From positions 1 to 49,476 of the IMG/VR virus record IMGVR_UViG_3300031576_000071: 49,476 bases of DNA. One strand, given 5' to 3'. Shown one piece after another: positions 17,011 through 25,066 of the stretch (position 1 is its first letter; every line of letters starts with the position of its first letter). A program made the position numbers and the translations under genes. The notes under the pieces were generated by a model that was not told the DNA's origin, did no database searches, and saw only the letters and a list, made by a program, of their open reading frames with translations. The DNA comes from a virus.

Positions 17011-17059
17011 GAGTACCTCCGTGTGAGAGGTACTTTGCCAGATTGGTTCAGTGTGTCAA
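17011..17059 (-). promoter_or_regulatory. Promoter and SD-sequestering hairpin, block A
   Basis: TTGACA at 17059-17054. Starting 26 bases after it, GTACCTC begins the hairpin AGTACCTC-(7)-GAGGTACT (17034-17012), whose 3' arm holds the GGAGG ribosome site of the zinc protein. The same spacing and stem occur in block B at 29426-29473. The -10 is weak. Confidence 0.75.
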
Positions 17060-17068
17060 TACGGCAAG

Positions 17069-17386
17069 CTAGGCTTCGTTGATCCTTTTGATTCGCGCAG
17101 CCTTGTACTGCTTCTCCAGCCCGAACTGCCGGATAGATCGCAGGACGTTCCCGGCGGCGGCCATGTCGAACTCGGCAGCAACCTTCGTGAGATTCCAGTC
17201 GTTGGCCACACAGGCTTCGAGCAGCGCGAGCCTCATCGACTCGTCTCCGATGAGCGTGAGCTTGCTCTTCTTGCGGCCCTCGGGCTTCTTGGGCTTGGGT
17301 GGCTTCTTCTTCGTGGCGGCGGTCATCCGGCCTTTGATGGTATCGTTGAGCGCCCCTCGGGGCTGGGTTGAAACGGACGAGAGCAT
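17069..17386 (-). CDS. Fis-like HTH regulator (block A)
   Basis: 105 residues starting MLSSVSTQPRG, with a lysine/proline stretch MTAATKKKPPKPKKPEGRKK and an HTH with NDWNLTKVAAEFDMA. The block B protein at 29108 shares MLSS, MTA-TKK-P-KPKK-EGR and N-WNLT..AE. GAGG lies 7 bases before the first ATG, favouring this start; a second ATG is at 17326. Likely DNA-binding regulator. Confidence 0.75.
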   Translation of the reverse strand: MLSSVSTQPRGALNDTIKGRMTAATKKKPPKPKKPEGRKKSKLTLIGDESMRLALLEACVANDWNLTKVAAEFDMAAAGNVLRSIRQFGLEKQYKAARIKRINEA

Positions 17387-17476
17387 AGCGAACCTCGGTC
17401 GTGAAGGGTGTGTCCTGCGCGCAGGGCGTCCACTGGACTCCTGTGCAGCGAATGCCTGATCGCCCGTCCCCTGTCG

Positions 17477-17641
17477 CTACTTCGAGGGCTTCTCGCGCTC
17501 GGCCTTCTCGCGCTGGTAGGCACGCCAGACCCAGGACGTGGGGTACCTGTCCTTCGCCATCTCGCGACGCCAGAGCCAGCGCAGGTACCAAGCCCAGTAC
17601 GCGAGGCAGACGACGAGCATTGCGACGCGCCAATTTTCCAT
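17477..17641 (-). CDS. Small Trp-rich membrane protein (block A)
   Basis: 54 residues. One transmembrane helix (VAMLVVCLAYWAWYLRWLW) followed by a basic tail. GGAGG precedes the ATG by 5 bases. A small membrane protein also precedes block B (28898), so it seems part of the same arrangement. Divergent to 17658. Function unknown. Confidence 0.6.
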   Translation of the reverse strand: MENWRVAMLVVCLAYWAWYLRWLWRREMAKDRYPTSWVWRAYQREKAEREKPSK

Positions 17642-17657
17642 GAGAGCCTCCGTGAGG

Positions 17658-18443
17658 ATGGCGAGCGACGACCCGAAAGACAAGCCCGGTCCATCCGCAG
17701 GGGAGATCGTCCTGAAGTCGGCGGGAGGGCTCGTCGCGGTCGGGGCAGGGTCGGCCGTTGGGGGCTTTCCTGGAGCCCTCGTTGGGGGGTGGCTGAGTAC
17801 CGTCTTGCCGGACTTGGTGTCGCGGCTCCTGGCTGCGCTGCGAGCGCGCGAAGAGCGCCGAGCCACCGAGTACCTGAGCCATCTCCTGGGCGACGACGCC
17901 ACGAGCGAGGACGAAGCCAGGGCGCGCATCGAGGCGATGACCTCGTCGGAGGACGGCGCGCAGGCCATCGTTCGACACGTCCGAGAGCTCGCCGCGATGA
18001 CCGACCCCGCCCTCATCCCGGCGCTTGCTGCGCTGGCCCGAGAGTACATGCTCGCCGGCAAGTCGCCGGATCGGTTCTTTCGTAACGCGACGCGGTTCTT
18101 CACGGGGATCGTTCGCATCGAAGCACTCGGACTTGGCCGGGTGCTGGCGAAGGGGAAGTGGCCGGGCGTGCCCGAGACCTTTGCCATCGTCCTCCGGGCG
18201 GGTCGCGAGGGCGAGTGGCCCTGCACGGTCGCCAACGTCACCGAGGAGTGGGCCGGTGATTCTGCCAAGCTGTTTGCTCGGGTCCCGGTCCCCTTCGGGT
18301 TCGAGTTCTTGGCGGAGCTTCGAGGCTGCGACCTTGCGTTCGGCGGCCACACAGGCACGGACTGCGCGAGCGGCCCCGACATCGCCCTGGTTCGCCGTGA
18401 CGTCGCGCTCCGCCTCGCCGCGCTCCTGCGCTGGGTGAAGTAG
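17658..18443 (+). CDS. Hypothetical protein with glycine-rich hydrophobic N-terminus
   Basis: 261 residues, starting MASDDPKDKPGPSAGE. Residues about 17-45 are a glycine/alanine-rich hydrophobic stretch (SAGGLVAVGAGSAVGG) of a membrane-active kind; the rest is helical then mixed, ending in LRWVK. It stands on the plus strand amid minus-strand genes, an accessory-like placement. Alternative ATG at 17640. I do not recognise the family. Confidence 0.65.
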   Translation: MASDDPKDKPGPSAGEIVLKSAGGLVAVGAGSAVGGFPGALVGGWLSTVLPDLVSRLLAALRAREERRATEYLSHLLGDDATSEDEARARIEAMTSSEDGAQAIVRHVRELAAMTDPALIPALAALAREYMLAGKSPDRFFRNATRFFTGIVRIEALGLGRVLAKGKWPGVPETFAIVLRAGREGEWPCTVANVTEEWAGDSAKLFARVPVPFGFEFLAELRGCDLAFGGHTGTDCASGPDIALVRRDVALRLAALLRWVK

Positions 18444-18518
18444 CCAGCTCCCGTCACCGCCGAGAGCATACGGTTCTCCGGGGCGGGAGGGGAGTGGTGG
18501 TAGAGTGGCGGGGAGGAC

Positions 18519-18755
18519 ATGCGAAGGAAGACCGAGCGCGCGGATGCCCGAGTCACCATCGATCCGAAGGTGTCCTTCGGTCGCCCGTGCGTCGCTGGCA
18601 CCGGGGTCCCGACGAGGGAGATCGCGTCCCGCGCGCTTGCGGGGGAGAGCCTCGGCTCGCTCTGCGACGACTTCAGCCTGAGCGCACAGCAGGCGTTCAA
18701 CGCGCTCGTGTACGAGCTCGATCGGAAGCGATCCGCGCGGCGGCGGGCTCGATAG
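18519..18755 (+). CDS. DUF433 antitoxin-like protein
   Basis: 78 residues. ITIDPKVSFGRPCVAGTGVPTREIASRAL-like motif (here VTIDPKVSFGRPCVAGTGVP) and SLCDDFSLSAQQAFNAL are diagnostic of DUF433. SD GGGAGG is well placed. Partners in the family are usually PIN/DUF5615 toxins; none is seen next to it, so it is an orphan. Coding-like sequence continues in frame for about 30 codons after the stop, perhaps decay. Confidence 0.8.
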   Translation: MRRKTERADARVTIDPKVSFGRPCVAGTGVPTREIASRALAGESLGSLCDDFSLSAQQAFNALVYELDRKRSARRRAR

Positions 18756-18853
18756 AACTGCAACGAGTCCTCGATCGCCGCGCTGACGGACGAGCGCCTC
18801 GCGGTCCTCCTGGGGTCGTGGTGCAAGCGGAGCATCCGTTGGGCGTTGGGGAT

Positions 18854-19867
18854 TCACGGCACCGTCTCCACCATCGCCCGCACCTGGCGACCCAGGGCCG
18901 CATCGGCCGCGAACCGATCGAGCCCGCCGTGGGCGTCGATGAGTCCCGCGAGGTTGGCCAGGTCCGACAGACGCAGGTCGGACGCGGGCGACGTGGCGCT
19001 CGGGCGTCCCTGCCCTTGCCCCTTCTGCCGCTTCGGGCCGAGCCGTCGTGCGGCTTCCGTTTTCGGCGCGGACCTCGGCGTCCCCGCCGCTGCAACGAGG
19101 TCGGCTGCGACGAGCGCTCCGATCCTCCCTCCCTGGGCGAGCTTGGTGATCGTCGACTTGGCAACGCCGGTCGCTCGCGCGACCGCCGCCGCCGAGCCGT
19201 GCTCGACGAGCAGCGCAGCGTACGCTCGCTTCGCCTCCGCGGACTGCTCAGCGCTCGCGGATCGCGTCGAGCGTCGGGGTGTGGTGTGGGCCGGCCGCTC
19301 TGGCGCGAGTGCCGGAGACTCTCCTGCGGCTGCGGAGATGACGGCGCTCGCAATCGTCTCGCCGCACCGGCCGGTACGCCGAAGCGCACCCAGCGGCGAG
19401 TTGTTCAGCCCGCACGCCTTCGCGGCAGCGAACACCGACCCGTGCCGCGCGACGAGCACGTCGAGCGCGCGCACAGCGTCCGCCTGCAGCTCGGGGCTCG
19501 CGCTCCGGGTGCTGTGCTTCGTCTTCGCCTCGGGCACCGAGGCCGCCGCGGCCGACGCCGCGGGCTCCGGCGGAGGGGGCTCGGGCCGCGGGCTCGGTTC
19601 GGGTGCTGCGGGTGGGGCCGCGGTGGCCTCCGTGCTCGCTGGGGCCAGTGCTGGGTGCCTCCCCTCGCGCATCGCCTTGTTCACCGCGGACTGCTGGCTC
19701 TTGTCGGTGCGGAGATGAAACTCCAGCACCGCGCCGTCCTTCACGATGTGAGCGCCTCGACCGGCAGAGCGCATCGCCCGAGCGGCGTCGCCCTTCTCGG
19801 CGTACCGCCCGAGAACCTCGATGGTCCCCTTGGGCTGGATCACACAGGTCGTGTAGGAGCCGCTCAC
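18854..19867 (-). CDS. Double-HTH protein
   Basis: 337 residues from a GTG at 19867 overlapping the ParB-like stop (GTGA). The middle holds two copies of an HTH (LDVLVARHGSVFAAAKACGL… and YAALLVEHGSAAAVARATGV…), separated by about 60 residues; a Pro/Ala/Glu linker precedes them. The N-domain binds something unknown. Being coupled to a ParB-like gene, it may be a DNA-binding partner. Confidence 0.65.
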   Translation of the reverse strand: MSGSYTTCVIQPKGTIEVLGRYAEKGDAARAMRSAGRGAHIVKDGAVLEFHLRTDKSQQSAVNKAMREGRHPALAPASTEATAAPPAAPEPSPRPEPPPPEPAASAAAASVPEAKTKHSTRSASPELQADAVRALDVLVARHGSVFAAAKACGLNNSPLGALRRTGRCGETIASAVISAAAGESPALAPERPAHTTPRRSTRSASAEQSAEAKRAYAALLVEHGSAAAVARATGVAKSTITKLAQGGRIGALVAADLVAAAGTPRSAPKTEAARRLGPKRQKGQGQGRPSATSPASDLRLSDLANLAGLIDAHGGLDRFAADAALGRQVRAMVETVP

Positions 19868-21585
19868 CGCGCACCGCCCTTCTTGGCTGGGGACCTCGCG
19901 GGCTTCTTCTTCGCCGCCGAGGGCTTCTTTGTCGATGGCTTCGTCGCGGAGGCCTTCGCGGGGACCTTCGCGACAGGTACCTTGCTCTCCGTCGCGATGG
20001 CCGCCGTTGTCTCGGCAGCGATCTTCACGGGGTCCGCCCCGACCTTCTTGAGCAGCTTGCCGAGCGGGGTCTTCGCCAGGTCCTCGGGGGCGGGATCGTC
20101 GTATTCCTGCACTGCCGCGATCCGAAGGAGCAGCGCCGCGCGGACGAGCTCGGGCTCCTTCGCAGCGTCGAGGTGCTTGACGAGCGCGGCTTCGTCCTTC
20201 AGCCCGAGGACCCCGCAGGCCTCCCCGGACGTCGCCATGTCCATCGCGCCCCGCGCGAACTCTCGGAGCACGTCGAGCGCCGTCGCCTTCGACGACCCGT
20301 AGCTGGCCCGCGTGAGCAGCGCGACGCGATGACGTCGCTCGCTCTCCCGCTCCTGCTTCCACTTGTTGGCGGCATCGCTCGGTGCCTTGCTCTCCTTGCC
20401 CTTGCGGGGCGGTCCCGCGCTGCTCGTCGCGAGGTCGGTCTCTGCCTTCGAGGCCCACGCGTACCCCGCAGCGAGCAGCGCCTTCGCGGCTCCGTCCTTG
20501 GTCGCGAGCTCCCGCGGGGTGCCTGTCGGATCGACGGCGATCGCGACCGTCATCGGGTCGAGCCGCTCGCCCACGAGTTGCCACCAGAGCCCCCCGTCCG
20601 GATCCTCGATGCAGTGCTCGTCCAGGTCGATGAACTGCGCGCCGTACGTGACTCCGTGGGGCTCCCAGGTCTGAAACAGCGCCTTGGCTTCCCGCTCGCC
20701 CAGCAGCCGCGCACCGCGCGCCTTCCAGTCCTCGATGCGCCGCTCCTTGGCAGCGCGACCCTTGCGGCCGAAGCACTCGCCGTCGAGGCATGTGTCGTCC
20801 GCCTCGAGGTCTGCGAACAGCCCGGGCTGCGTGCCGGTGCGCTTCGGGCAGCTCGCGCACGACCCGGCCTCGACGACGAGCTGCGCGTCGTCCATCTCCC
20901 ACCGCGCGTCCGCGAGGCGCAGGAAGTAGCGCGACCGAATCTCCTCGATGATCCTCTTCGCGGACAGCTCTCTCTCCCAGCTCTGCCGAGGCCGGAGGAT
21001 CTCCGCGAGCGCCTCGCTCTGCATCGTCGGTCTCGGGAGTCGCGAGAGCTCGAAGGCCACCCCGAGCGCGAGCTTGTCCTCGAGCAGCGCGGCCTTGGCC
21101 TCGGGCACCAGCGCGGTCAGCGAGAGTCTCTGGTGCACCAGGGCCTGGCTCTTCCCGACCTTCCGCGCGATCTGCGGGGCGGTCTGGCGATGCTCGTCAC
21201 GCAGCCTCCGGTACGCCTCGCCCTCGTCGAGGGGGTGGACGTCCTGTCGCTGTGCGTTCTCGACGAGCTGCAGCTCGAGCACGGCGAGGTCGTCGAGCGA
21301 GTCGTCGATCACGCACGGGACCTCGTCCATCCCGACGGCCTGCGCGGCGCGGAAGCGTCGGTGGCCGGTGACGATCTCGTAGATGGGCTCGTCGCCGGGC
21401 AGCCGTCGCACCAAGAGCGGGTGCTCCTGGCGGAAGCCCTGGGCGCACATCGAGGCATGCAGGCCCTCGAGGTCACCCCAGGACGACGACGCGCGGGGGT
21501 TGGATGGGCTCTCGCGCAGCCATCGCGTCGGGAGCTGTTGCGCGGGGCGCAGTGCGTGAACGGGCGGTTCGGTTCCGTCGGCCAT
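19864..21585 (-). CDS. ParB-like nuclease-domain protein
   Basis: 573 residues; AGGAGG 8 bases before ATG 21585. N-terminal ParB/Srx domain: NPR near 29-31, ETGHRRFRA-like VTGHRRFRAAQAVG (72-86) and LVENAQRQDVHPLDEGEAY, then an HTH (APQIARKVGKSQALVHQRL). A middle CASCPKRTG…CLDGECFGRK resembles the zinc-like segment of ParB-like proteins in phages and plasmids. The Lys/Pro/Ala C-tail is histone-like. Possible partition or replication role. Confidence 0.82.
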   Translation of the reverse strand: MADGTEPPVHALRPAQQLPTRWLRESPSNPRASSSWGDLEGLHASMCAQGFRQEHPLLVRRLPGDEPIYEIVTGHRRFRAAQAVGMDEVPCVIDDSLDDLAVLELQLVENAQRQDVHPLDEGEAYRRLRDEHRQTAPQIARKVGKSQALVHQRLSLTALVPEAKAALLEDKLALGVAFELSRLPRPTMQSEALAEILRPRQSWERELSAKRIIEEIRSRYFLRLADARWEMDDAQLVVEAGSCASCPKRTGTQPGLFADLEADDTCLDGECFGRKGRAAKERRIEDWKARGARLLGEREAKALFQTWEPHGVTYGAQFIDLDEHCIEDPDGGLWWQLVGERLDPMTVAIAVDPTGTPRELATKDGAAKALLAAGYAWASKAETDLATSSAGPPRKGKESKAPSDAANKWKQERESERRHRVALLTRASYGSSKATALDVLREFARGAMDMATSGEACGVLGLKDEAALVKHLDAAKEPELVRAALLLRIAAVQEYDDPAPEDLAKTPLGKLLKKVGADPVKIAAETTAAIATESKVPVAKVPAKASATKPSTKKPSAAKKKPARSPAKKGGAR

Positions 21586-21608
21586 GGGCGGGTCCTCCTG
21601 AGTGCGGA

Positions 21609-21977
21609 TCAGTTCGTCGGGCTTGCGCCGGGCAACTCGCCCTGGCGCTCCTCGTTGGTCATCGAGCGGCTGGTCACGCGCTCGCCCGTGTCGCAGCGGA
21701 GCAGGTTCATCACGAGGCGCACCGGGTCGGGCTCCCAGCGGCACTCGACATCCTGGAACTCCTCGCCGCTCTTCACGGCGCGAGACAGCTCGCGGATCCG
21801 CGCGTTGGCCTGGTCGAGCTCGACCTTCGCTTCGGAGGCGGAGGCCTTCTTCGCGGCGTCGATTCGGTCGTGCTCCTCGATGGTGGCGGCGAGCTCCTTC
21901 GCACGCTCCGCCACCTCCTCGCGGGTGAGCTTCACGGGCAGCTTGAGGATCTCGGACTTCGTCGGTTCGGTCGTCAT
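21609..21977 (-). CDS. Hypothetical coiled-coil protein
   Basis: 122 residues starting MTTEPTKSEILKLPVKLT. A long charged helix (EEVAERAKELAATIEE … VELDQANARIRELSRA) forms a coiled coil; the C-terminal CRWEPDPVRLVMNLLRCDTGE part is a small beta unit. Between ParB-like and exonuclease genes in one operon. Function unknown. Confidence 0.65.
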   Translation of the reverse strand: MTTEPTKSEILKLPVKLTREEVAERAKELAATIEEHDRIDAAKKASASEAKVELDQANARIRELSRAVKSGEEFQDVECRWEPDPVRLVMNLLRCDTGERVTSRSMTNEERQGELPGASPTN

Positions 21978-21998
21978 GGGGGGTCTCCTGGGGTGGTG

Positions 21999-23258
21999 TC
22001 AGAGGGCGAGCGACGCGGAGCCCCCGAGCCCCCGCAGTCGCCGGTAAATCTCGATTGTCGCGGCCACGTCCCCCGCGGCGCGGTGCGCCTGGTGCCCCAC
22101 CCCGAAGTGCTGTCGCAGGCTCTCCAGCGAGCAGCTCTCGACGAGCAGCGCCCCGCGTTTCTTGGCAGCCCTCGCGAGCTTCAGCGTACACAGCGGCTCG
22201 GCTTCGAGTTCGACGGGGACCGCGATTCCCACGCGGCCGCAGGCGGCCCGCAGAAAGCCCGCATCGAAGCCGACGTTGTGTCCGGCGAGCCGTCGGCCAC
22301 GCAGTCGCTCGATCGCCCGTGCGAGCACGAGCCTCATCGGCTTGGCCGCTCGGGCGAACGCGCTCGCTCGCCAGTCGATCCCGTGCACCGCCATCGCCCG
22401 GAGGTCTCGGACCGACCAGGGTTCGAGCCCGACGAGCACCGCGGCCGGCGCTCGGAGCACTGCGCCCGAGAGGTCCGTGATGGCGACCGCGAACTCGATG
22501 ATCTGGTGCTGCGCCGCGCTCTGCCCGGTGGTCTCGCAGTCCACCCAGAGCAGCTCGGGTGAGGTCGGCGAGGTCACCTCTGCGACCGCCGCGTCTGCCA
22601 ACGCGCGCCACTCTGGCGAGAGGGAGGACGAAGGCGCGGGCGCTTCCGCCTCTGCGACCGCTGCGATCGCAGCATCCGCCGCCTCGTGCCACGCCGCCGA
22701 GGGGCTCTTGTCGTCGCACTGCCCCGGCCGGTACGCGGCCCACACGGCGCGCTGCAGGTCGGCAGGGACCATGCGCCAGTGCGGTCCGCACATCAGGCGC
22801 TCCGGCGGACACGGCGCCCGACATCCCCGAGCATGACAGCGGTGGGCGGGGGAAGCCTCGGCTCCTTTCGCTCGGACGTGGCGCGGGCGGGACCGGGATC
22901 GCAGTGCCTCGCACGAGGGCAGCCCCTCGGCGCGAGGCGGATCGACAAACGCAGGGATCCCGAGCGCCGGTGCCCAGCTCGACGCAGACCACCCGCGTGG
23001 CTGCGCCGGGTGCTCGATCGCTCCGCCCTGCCCCGAGGCGTCGCGGTACACGATCACCTCTGCGGTCACGACGAGCACGGCGAGGGGACGACCGACAGCC
23101 GAGAGCAGCTCGTGTCCGCGCGCTGCTCGCTCCTCGGCGGTGGCGAGCAGCTCGTGCTCGAGCGAGCCGATCGGACCCTCCGGCCACCCGAGCTCGAGCG
23201 CGCGGGTCTGCCAGTCCTGCACGAGCGGACCGCACCAGCTCCGATCGCTCACGAGCAT
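21999..23258 (-). CDS. DnaQ-like 3'-5' exonuclease fusion protein
   Basis: 419 residues. The C-terminal third is an epsilon-type exonuclease: LWVDCETTGQ (Asp 240, Glu 242), GHNVGFDAGFL and HRAAGDVAAT (ExoIII His/Asp). Residues about 141-200 contain CHARGC…LMCGPHWRMVP…AWHEAADAAIAA, a small phage/plasmid domain with paired Cys. Residues 1-100 are a separate module of unknown type. Likely proofreading or nucleolytic role in replication. Confidence 0.78.
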   Translation of the reverse strand: MLVSDRSWCGPLVQDWQTRALELGWPEGPIGSLEHELLATAEERAARGHELLSAVGRPLAVLVVTAEVIVYRDASGQGGAIEHPAQPRGWSASSWAPALGIPAFVDPPRAEGLPSCEALRSRSRPRHVRAKGAEASPAHRCHARGCRAPCPPERLMCGPHWRMVPADLQRAVWAAYRPGQCDDKSPSAAWHEAADAAIAAVAEAEAPAPSSSLSPEWRALADAAVAEVTSPTSPELLWVDCETTGQSAAQHQIIEFAVAITDLSGAVLRAPAAVLVGLEPWSVRDLRAMAVHGIDWRASAFARAAKPMRLVLARAIERLRGRRLAGHNVGFDAGFLRAACGRVGIAVPVELEAEPLCTLKLARAAKKRGALLVESCSLESLRQHFGVGHQAHRAAGDVAATIEIYRRLRGLGGSASLAL

Positions 23259-23494
23259 CGCGCCCCCGCATGTGCGGCGGCGAAGCGCGCGGCCTGCGCC
23301 CGGATCTCCGCCGGGTCGCTCGCGAAGGGCTCGCTGCGGTCGCAGCGCGGACAGTGCCAGGCGCAGACGGCCGGCGCTCGGGACTCGGAGCGCTGCCGAG
23401 CTTGCTCGAGCAGGCGCTCGGCCTTGTCCCGCGCGAGGCTGTCTCGCAGCGCGTCGCGGAGCGGGCCCCGGGGTAGCTCGAGCAGGGCACTCAC
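23249..23494 (-). CDS. Small Cys-containing hypothetical protein
   Basis: 81 residues from a GTG at 23494 (GTGA overlap with the gene before). Helical N-half, then CAWHCPRCDRS, a probable zinc knuckle. Overlaps the exonuclease start by 10 bases. Function unknown. Confidence 0.55.
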   Translation of the reverse strand: MSALLELPRGPLRDALRDSLARDKAERLLEQARQRSESRAPAVCAWHCPRCDRSEPFASDPAEIRAQAARFAAAHAGARCS

Positions 23495-23952
23495 GAGGCG
23501 CGCTCCTCGCCCCCGTGCTGCGCCAGCCACGCACCCGCGATCCGGTGGAGCCGGGCCATCAGCGGTCGGAGCGCCGCGCGCTCGGCACCGTCCACCCGGC
23601 CATCGAACAGCGACGACGCGCCGCACGAGACAATCTCCCCGGCGACCTGAAGCACGGCGAGCGTCGCGGCCTCGACCGTGAGCGCGGAGGTCTCGGCGAC
23701 CAACGTCTCCGCGAGCCACGAGAGGACCTGCGCCCGGATCGCGCGCGGCACGCGCGGGTGAGCCAGCACGTACACCGGGAACGGCTTGCGACCCGACGCC
23801 CAGTCCTCCGCGATCGACGGGTCGCGGCCCACCGAGGCAGCCAGGATCGCGAGGGAGCTGCCCGCGTCTCGCACCGCGCAGCGCAGCCGATGCCCCGACT
23901 CGCGGAGCAGGTCGAGCGTGAGCCCCTCGGGGGTCCGGGCGGCGAGGCTCAC
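23491..23952 (-). CDS. Hypothetical helical protein
   Basis: 153 residues starting MSLAARTPEGLTLDLL. Alpha-helical. ILAASVGRDPSIAEDWASGRKPFPVYVLAHP looks like a degenerate HTH (chromosomal regulators use similar 'W..GR..P' text). Part of the tightly overlapping early operon. Confidence 0.6.
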   Translation of the reverse strand: MSLAARTPEGLTLDLLRESGHRLRCAVRDAGSSLAILAASVGRDPSIAEDWASGRKPFPVYVLAHPRVPRAIRAQVLSWLAETLVAETSALTVEAATLAVLQVAGEIVSCGASSLFDGRVDGAERAALRPLMARLHRIAGAWLAQHGGEERAS

Positions 23953-24212
23953 GCGGACTCCCCTCGGGGTGCGGAGGCTGCAATCCTGCGAGCGTGCTCA
24001 CCGCGCGTCACCCCCGACTCCGCGAGCAGCCCGCCGTCTGCGGACGTGCCGAGGACGAGGGACGTGGGCGCGCGGCGGACGCAGATTCCCTCCTGGGCGA
24101 TGCGTGCGTCCCTGGAGCGCTCGACTTGGAGCCGACGAGCGACGTACTCGGCCCACGCCTCGGGGGTGTCCGCGAGCATCGGATGCCAAGGCTCGGAGAG
24201 GATGGGATCCAT
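23949..24212 (-). CDS. Hypothetical protein
   Basis: 87 residues starting MDPILSEPWHPMLADTPEAW. ATGA overlap with the next gene. A helix EAWAEYVARRLQVERS is followed by a mixed C-half. I do not recognise it. Confidence 0.5.
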   Translation of the reverse strand: MDPILSEPWHPMLADTPEAWAEYVARRLQVERSRDARIAQEGICVRRAPTSLVLGTSADGGLLAESGVTRGEHARRIAASAPRGESA

Positions 24213-24215
24213 CGA

Positions 24216-24575
24216 TCAGCCCTCCCCGATCGGCACCGAGGCCAGCAAATCCCTCGCGTACGTCGCGTTGCAGTCGGGCTTCGCGATCTCCAGCGCGGCA
24301 CCCACGAGCGCCCGGGACGACTCAACCACCAGGTGCCCCAGCAACCAGCGCAGGTCCTCGATCGTGTCGCCGGTGAGGTAGCCGAGCGTCGCCCAGTCCT
24401 TGACCGCGCGGAGCGTCGCGGTCTCCAGCACGGACCGCGTGCCCAGGCCGCACCGCTCGCTGAACGCCTTGGCGACGCGCGCGAACTCGCCGTGCAGCGG
24501 AGCGCGGACCGAGTCGTACGTGCGCGGGGCGTGGTCGGAGTACTCGCGCCACCAGGGCGCGGCGGAGGCAACCAT
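24216..24575 (-). CDS. Hypothetical helical protein
   Basis: 119 residues starting MVASAAPWWREYSDHAP. All-helical pattern (VLETATLRAVKDWATLGYLTGDTIEDLRWLLGHLVVES). Part of the early operon; no family recognised. Confidence 0.55.
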   Translation of the reverse strand: MVASAAPWWREYSDHAPRTYDSVRAPLHGEFARVAKAFSERCGLGTRSVLETATLRAVKDWATLGYLTGDTIEDLRWLLGHLVVESSRALVGAALEIAKPDCNATYARDLLASVPIGEG

Positions 24576-24578
24576 CGG

Positions 24579-24761
24579 TCAGAGCCTCCCCGTGCTGCGC
24601 TTGCGCTGGGCTACGATCCGCTCGGCGAGCGCGATCGTTGCGAACGCTGCGTCGCGCTCCGGGCCCTTCGGGAGCTCGTAGATATCCTTCGGCAGCCCAG
24701 GCATCGCGCGTCGCAGCTCCCGACGCACGGTGCCCGCAGGGACGTAGAGGGTGCTCTTCAC
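24579..24761 (-). CDS. Small hypothetical protein
   Basis: 60 residues from a GTG at 24761 overlapping the Cro-like stop (GTGA). Basic, helical (RRELRRAMPGLPKDIYELPKG; IALAERIVAQRKR). Second gene of the leftward early operon. Confidence 0.55.
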   Translation of the reverse strand: MKSTLYVPAGTVRRELRRAMPGLPKDIYELPKGPERDAAFATIALAERIVAQRKRSTGRL

Positions 24762-25027
24762 GCGGCCACCTCGCTCGGCTTGCGGGCCGCACGCGCACGC
24801 TCGACGGCGGCGCGATCGGCGTCCCCGAGCCAGTCCTCCGTCGGGATCCCCGTCAGGGCTGCGATGCAATGAGCCACCGCAGTCGAGGGCGTAACGCGAC
24901 CTGCGAGGATCGACGAGACCGCCTGCTGGGTCACTCCGAGCGCGTCGGCGAGGCGACCCTGAGTCCATGTGCGCTCCGAAGCCCAGGCTCGCAGCCGCTC
25001 CCGCGGCGTGGTCGAGAGAGTGTCCAT
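24758..25027 (-). CDS. Cro-like XRE repressor, probably leaderless
   Basis: 89 residues from ATG at 25027. HTH: WTQGRLADALGVTQQAVSSILAGRVTPS. An ATG at 25036 lies within the -10 of the only good promoter, so the start at 25027, 7 bases after that -10, is preferred and the mRNA would have no leader. First gene of the leftward early operon, divergent to the CI-like gene, as in lambdoid switches. Confidence 0.8.
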   Translation of the reverse strand: MDTLSTTPRERLRAWASERTWTQGRLADALGVTQQAVSSILAGRVTPSTAVAHCIAALTGIPTEDWLGDADRAAVERARAARKPSEVAA

Positions 25028-25033
25028 GCGCAA

Positions 25034-25062
25034 CATCTACAACCGTAAGCGTGGAAGGTCAA
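25034..25062 (-). promoter_or_regulatory. Leftward early promoter with operator
   Basis: TTGACC (25062-25057), 17-nt spacer, TAGATG (25039-25034). The operator TACAACCGTAAGCGT (25038-25052, plus strand) fills the spacer and edge of the -10. Related half-sites occur at 25079-25087 (ACAGTTGTA) and, weaker, 25094-25108. The same layout recurs at 28294-28322. Confidence 0.8.
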
Positions 25063-25066
25063 GGGA

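Noticed and set aside
15828-18857. 1009-residue open frame on the minus strand
   Set aside because: Runs across several well-supported genes in other frames and has the Arg/Pro/Ala-rich, low-complexity look of a GC-rich shadow.
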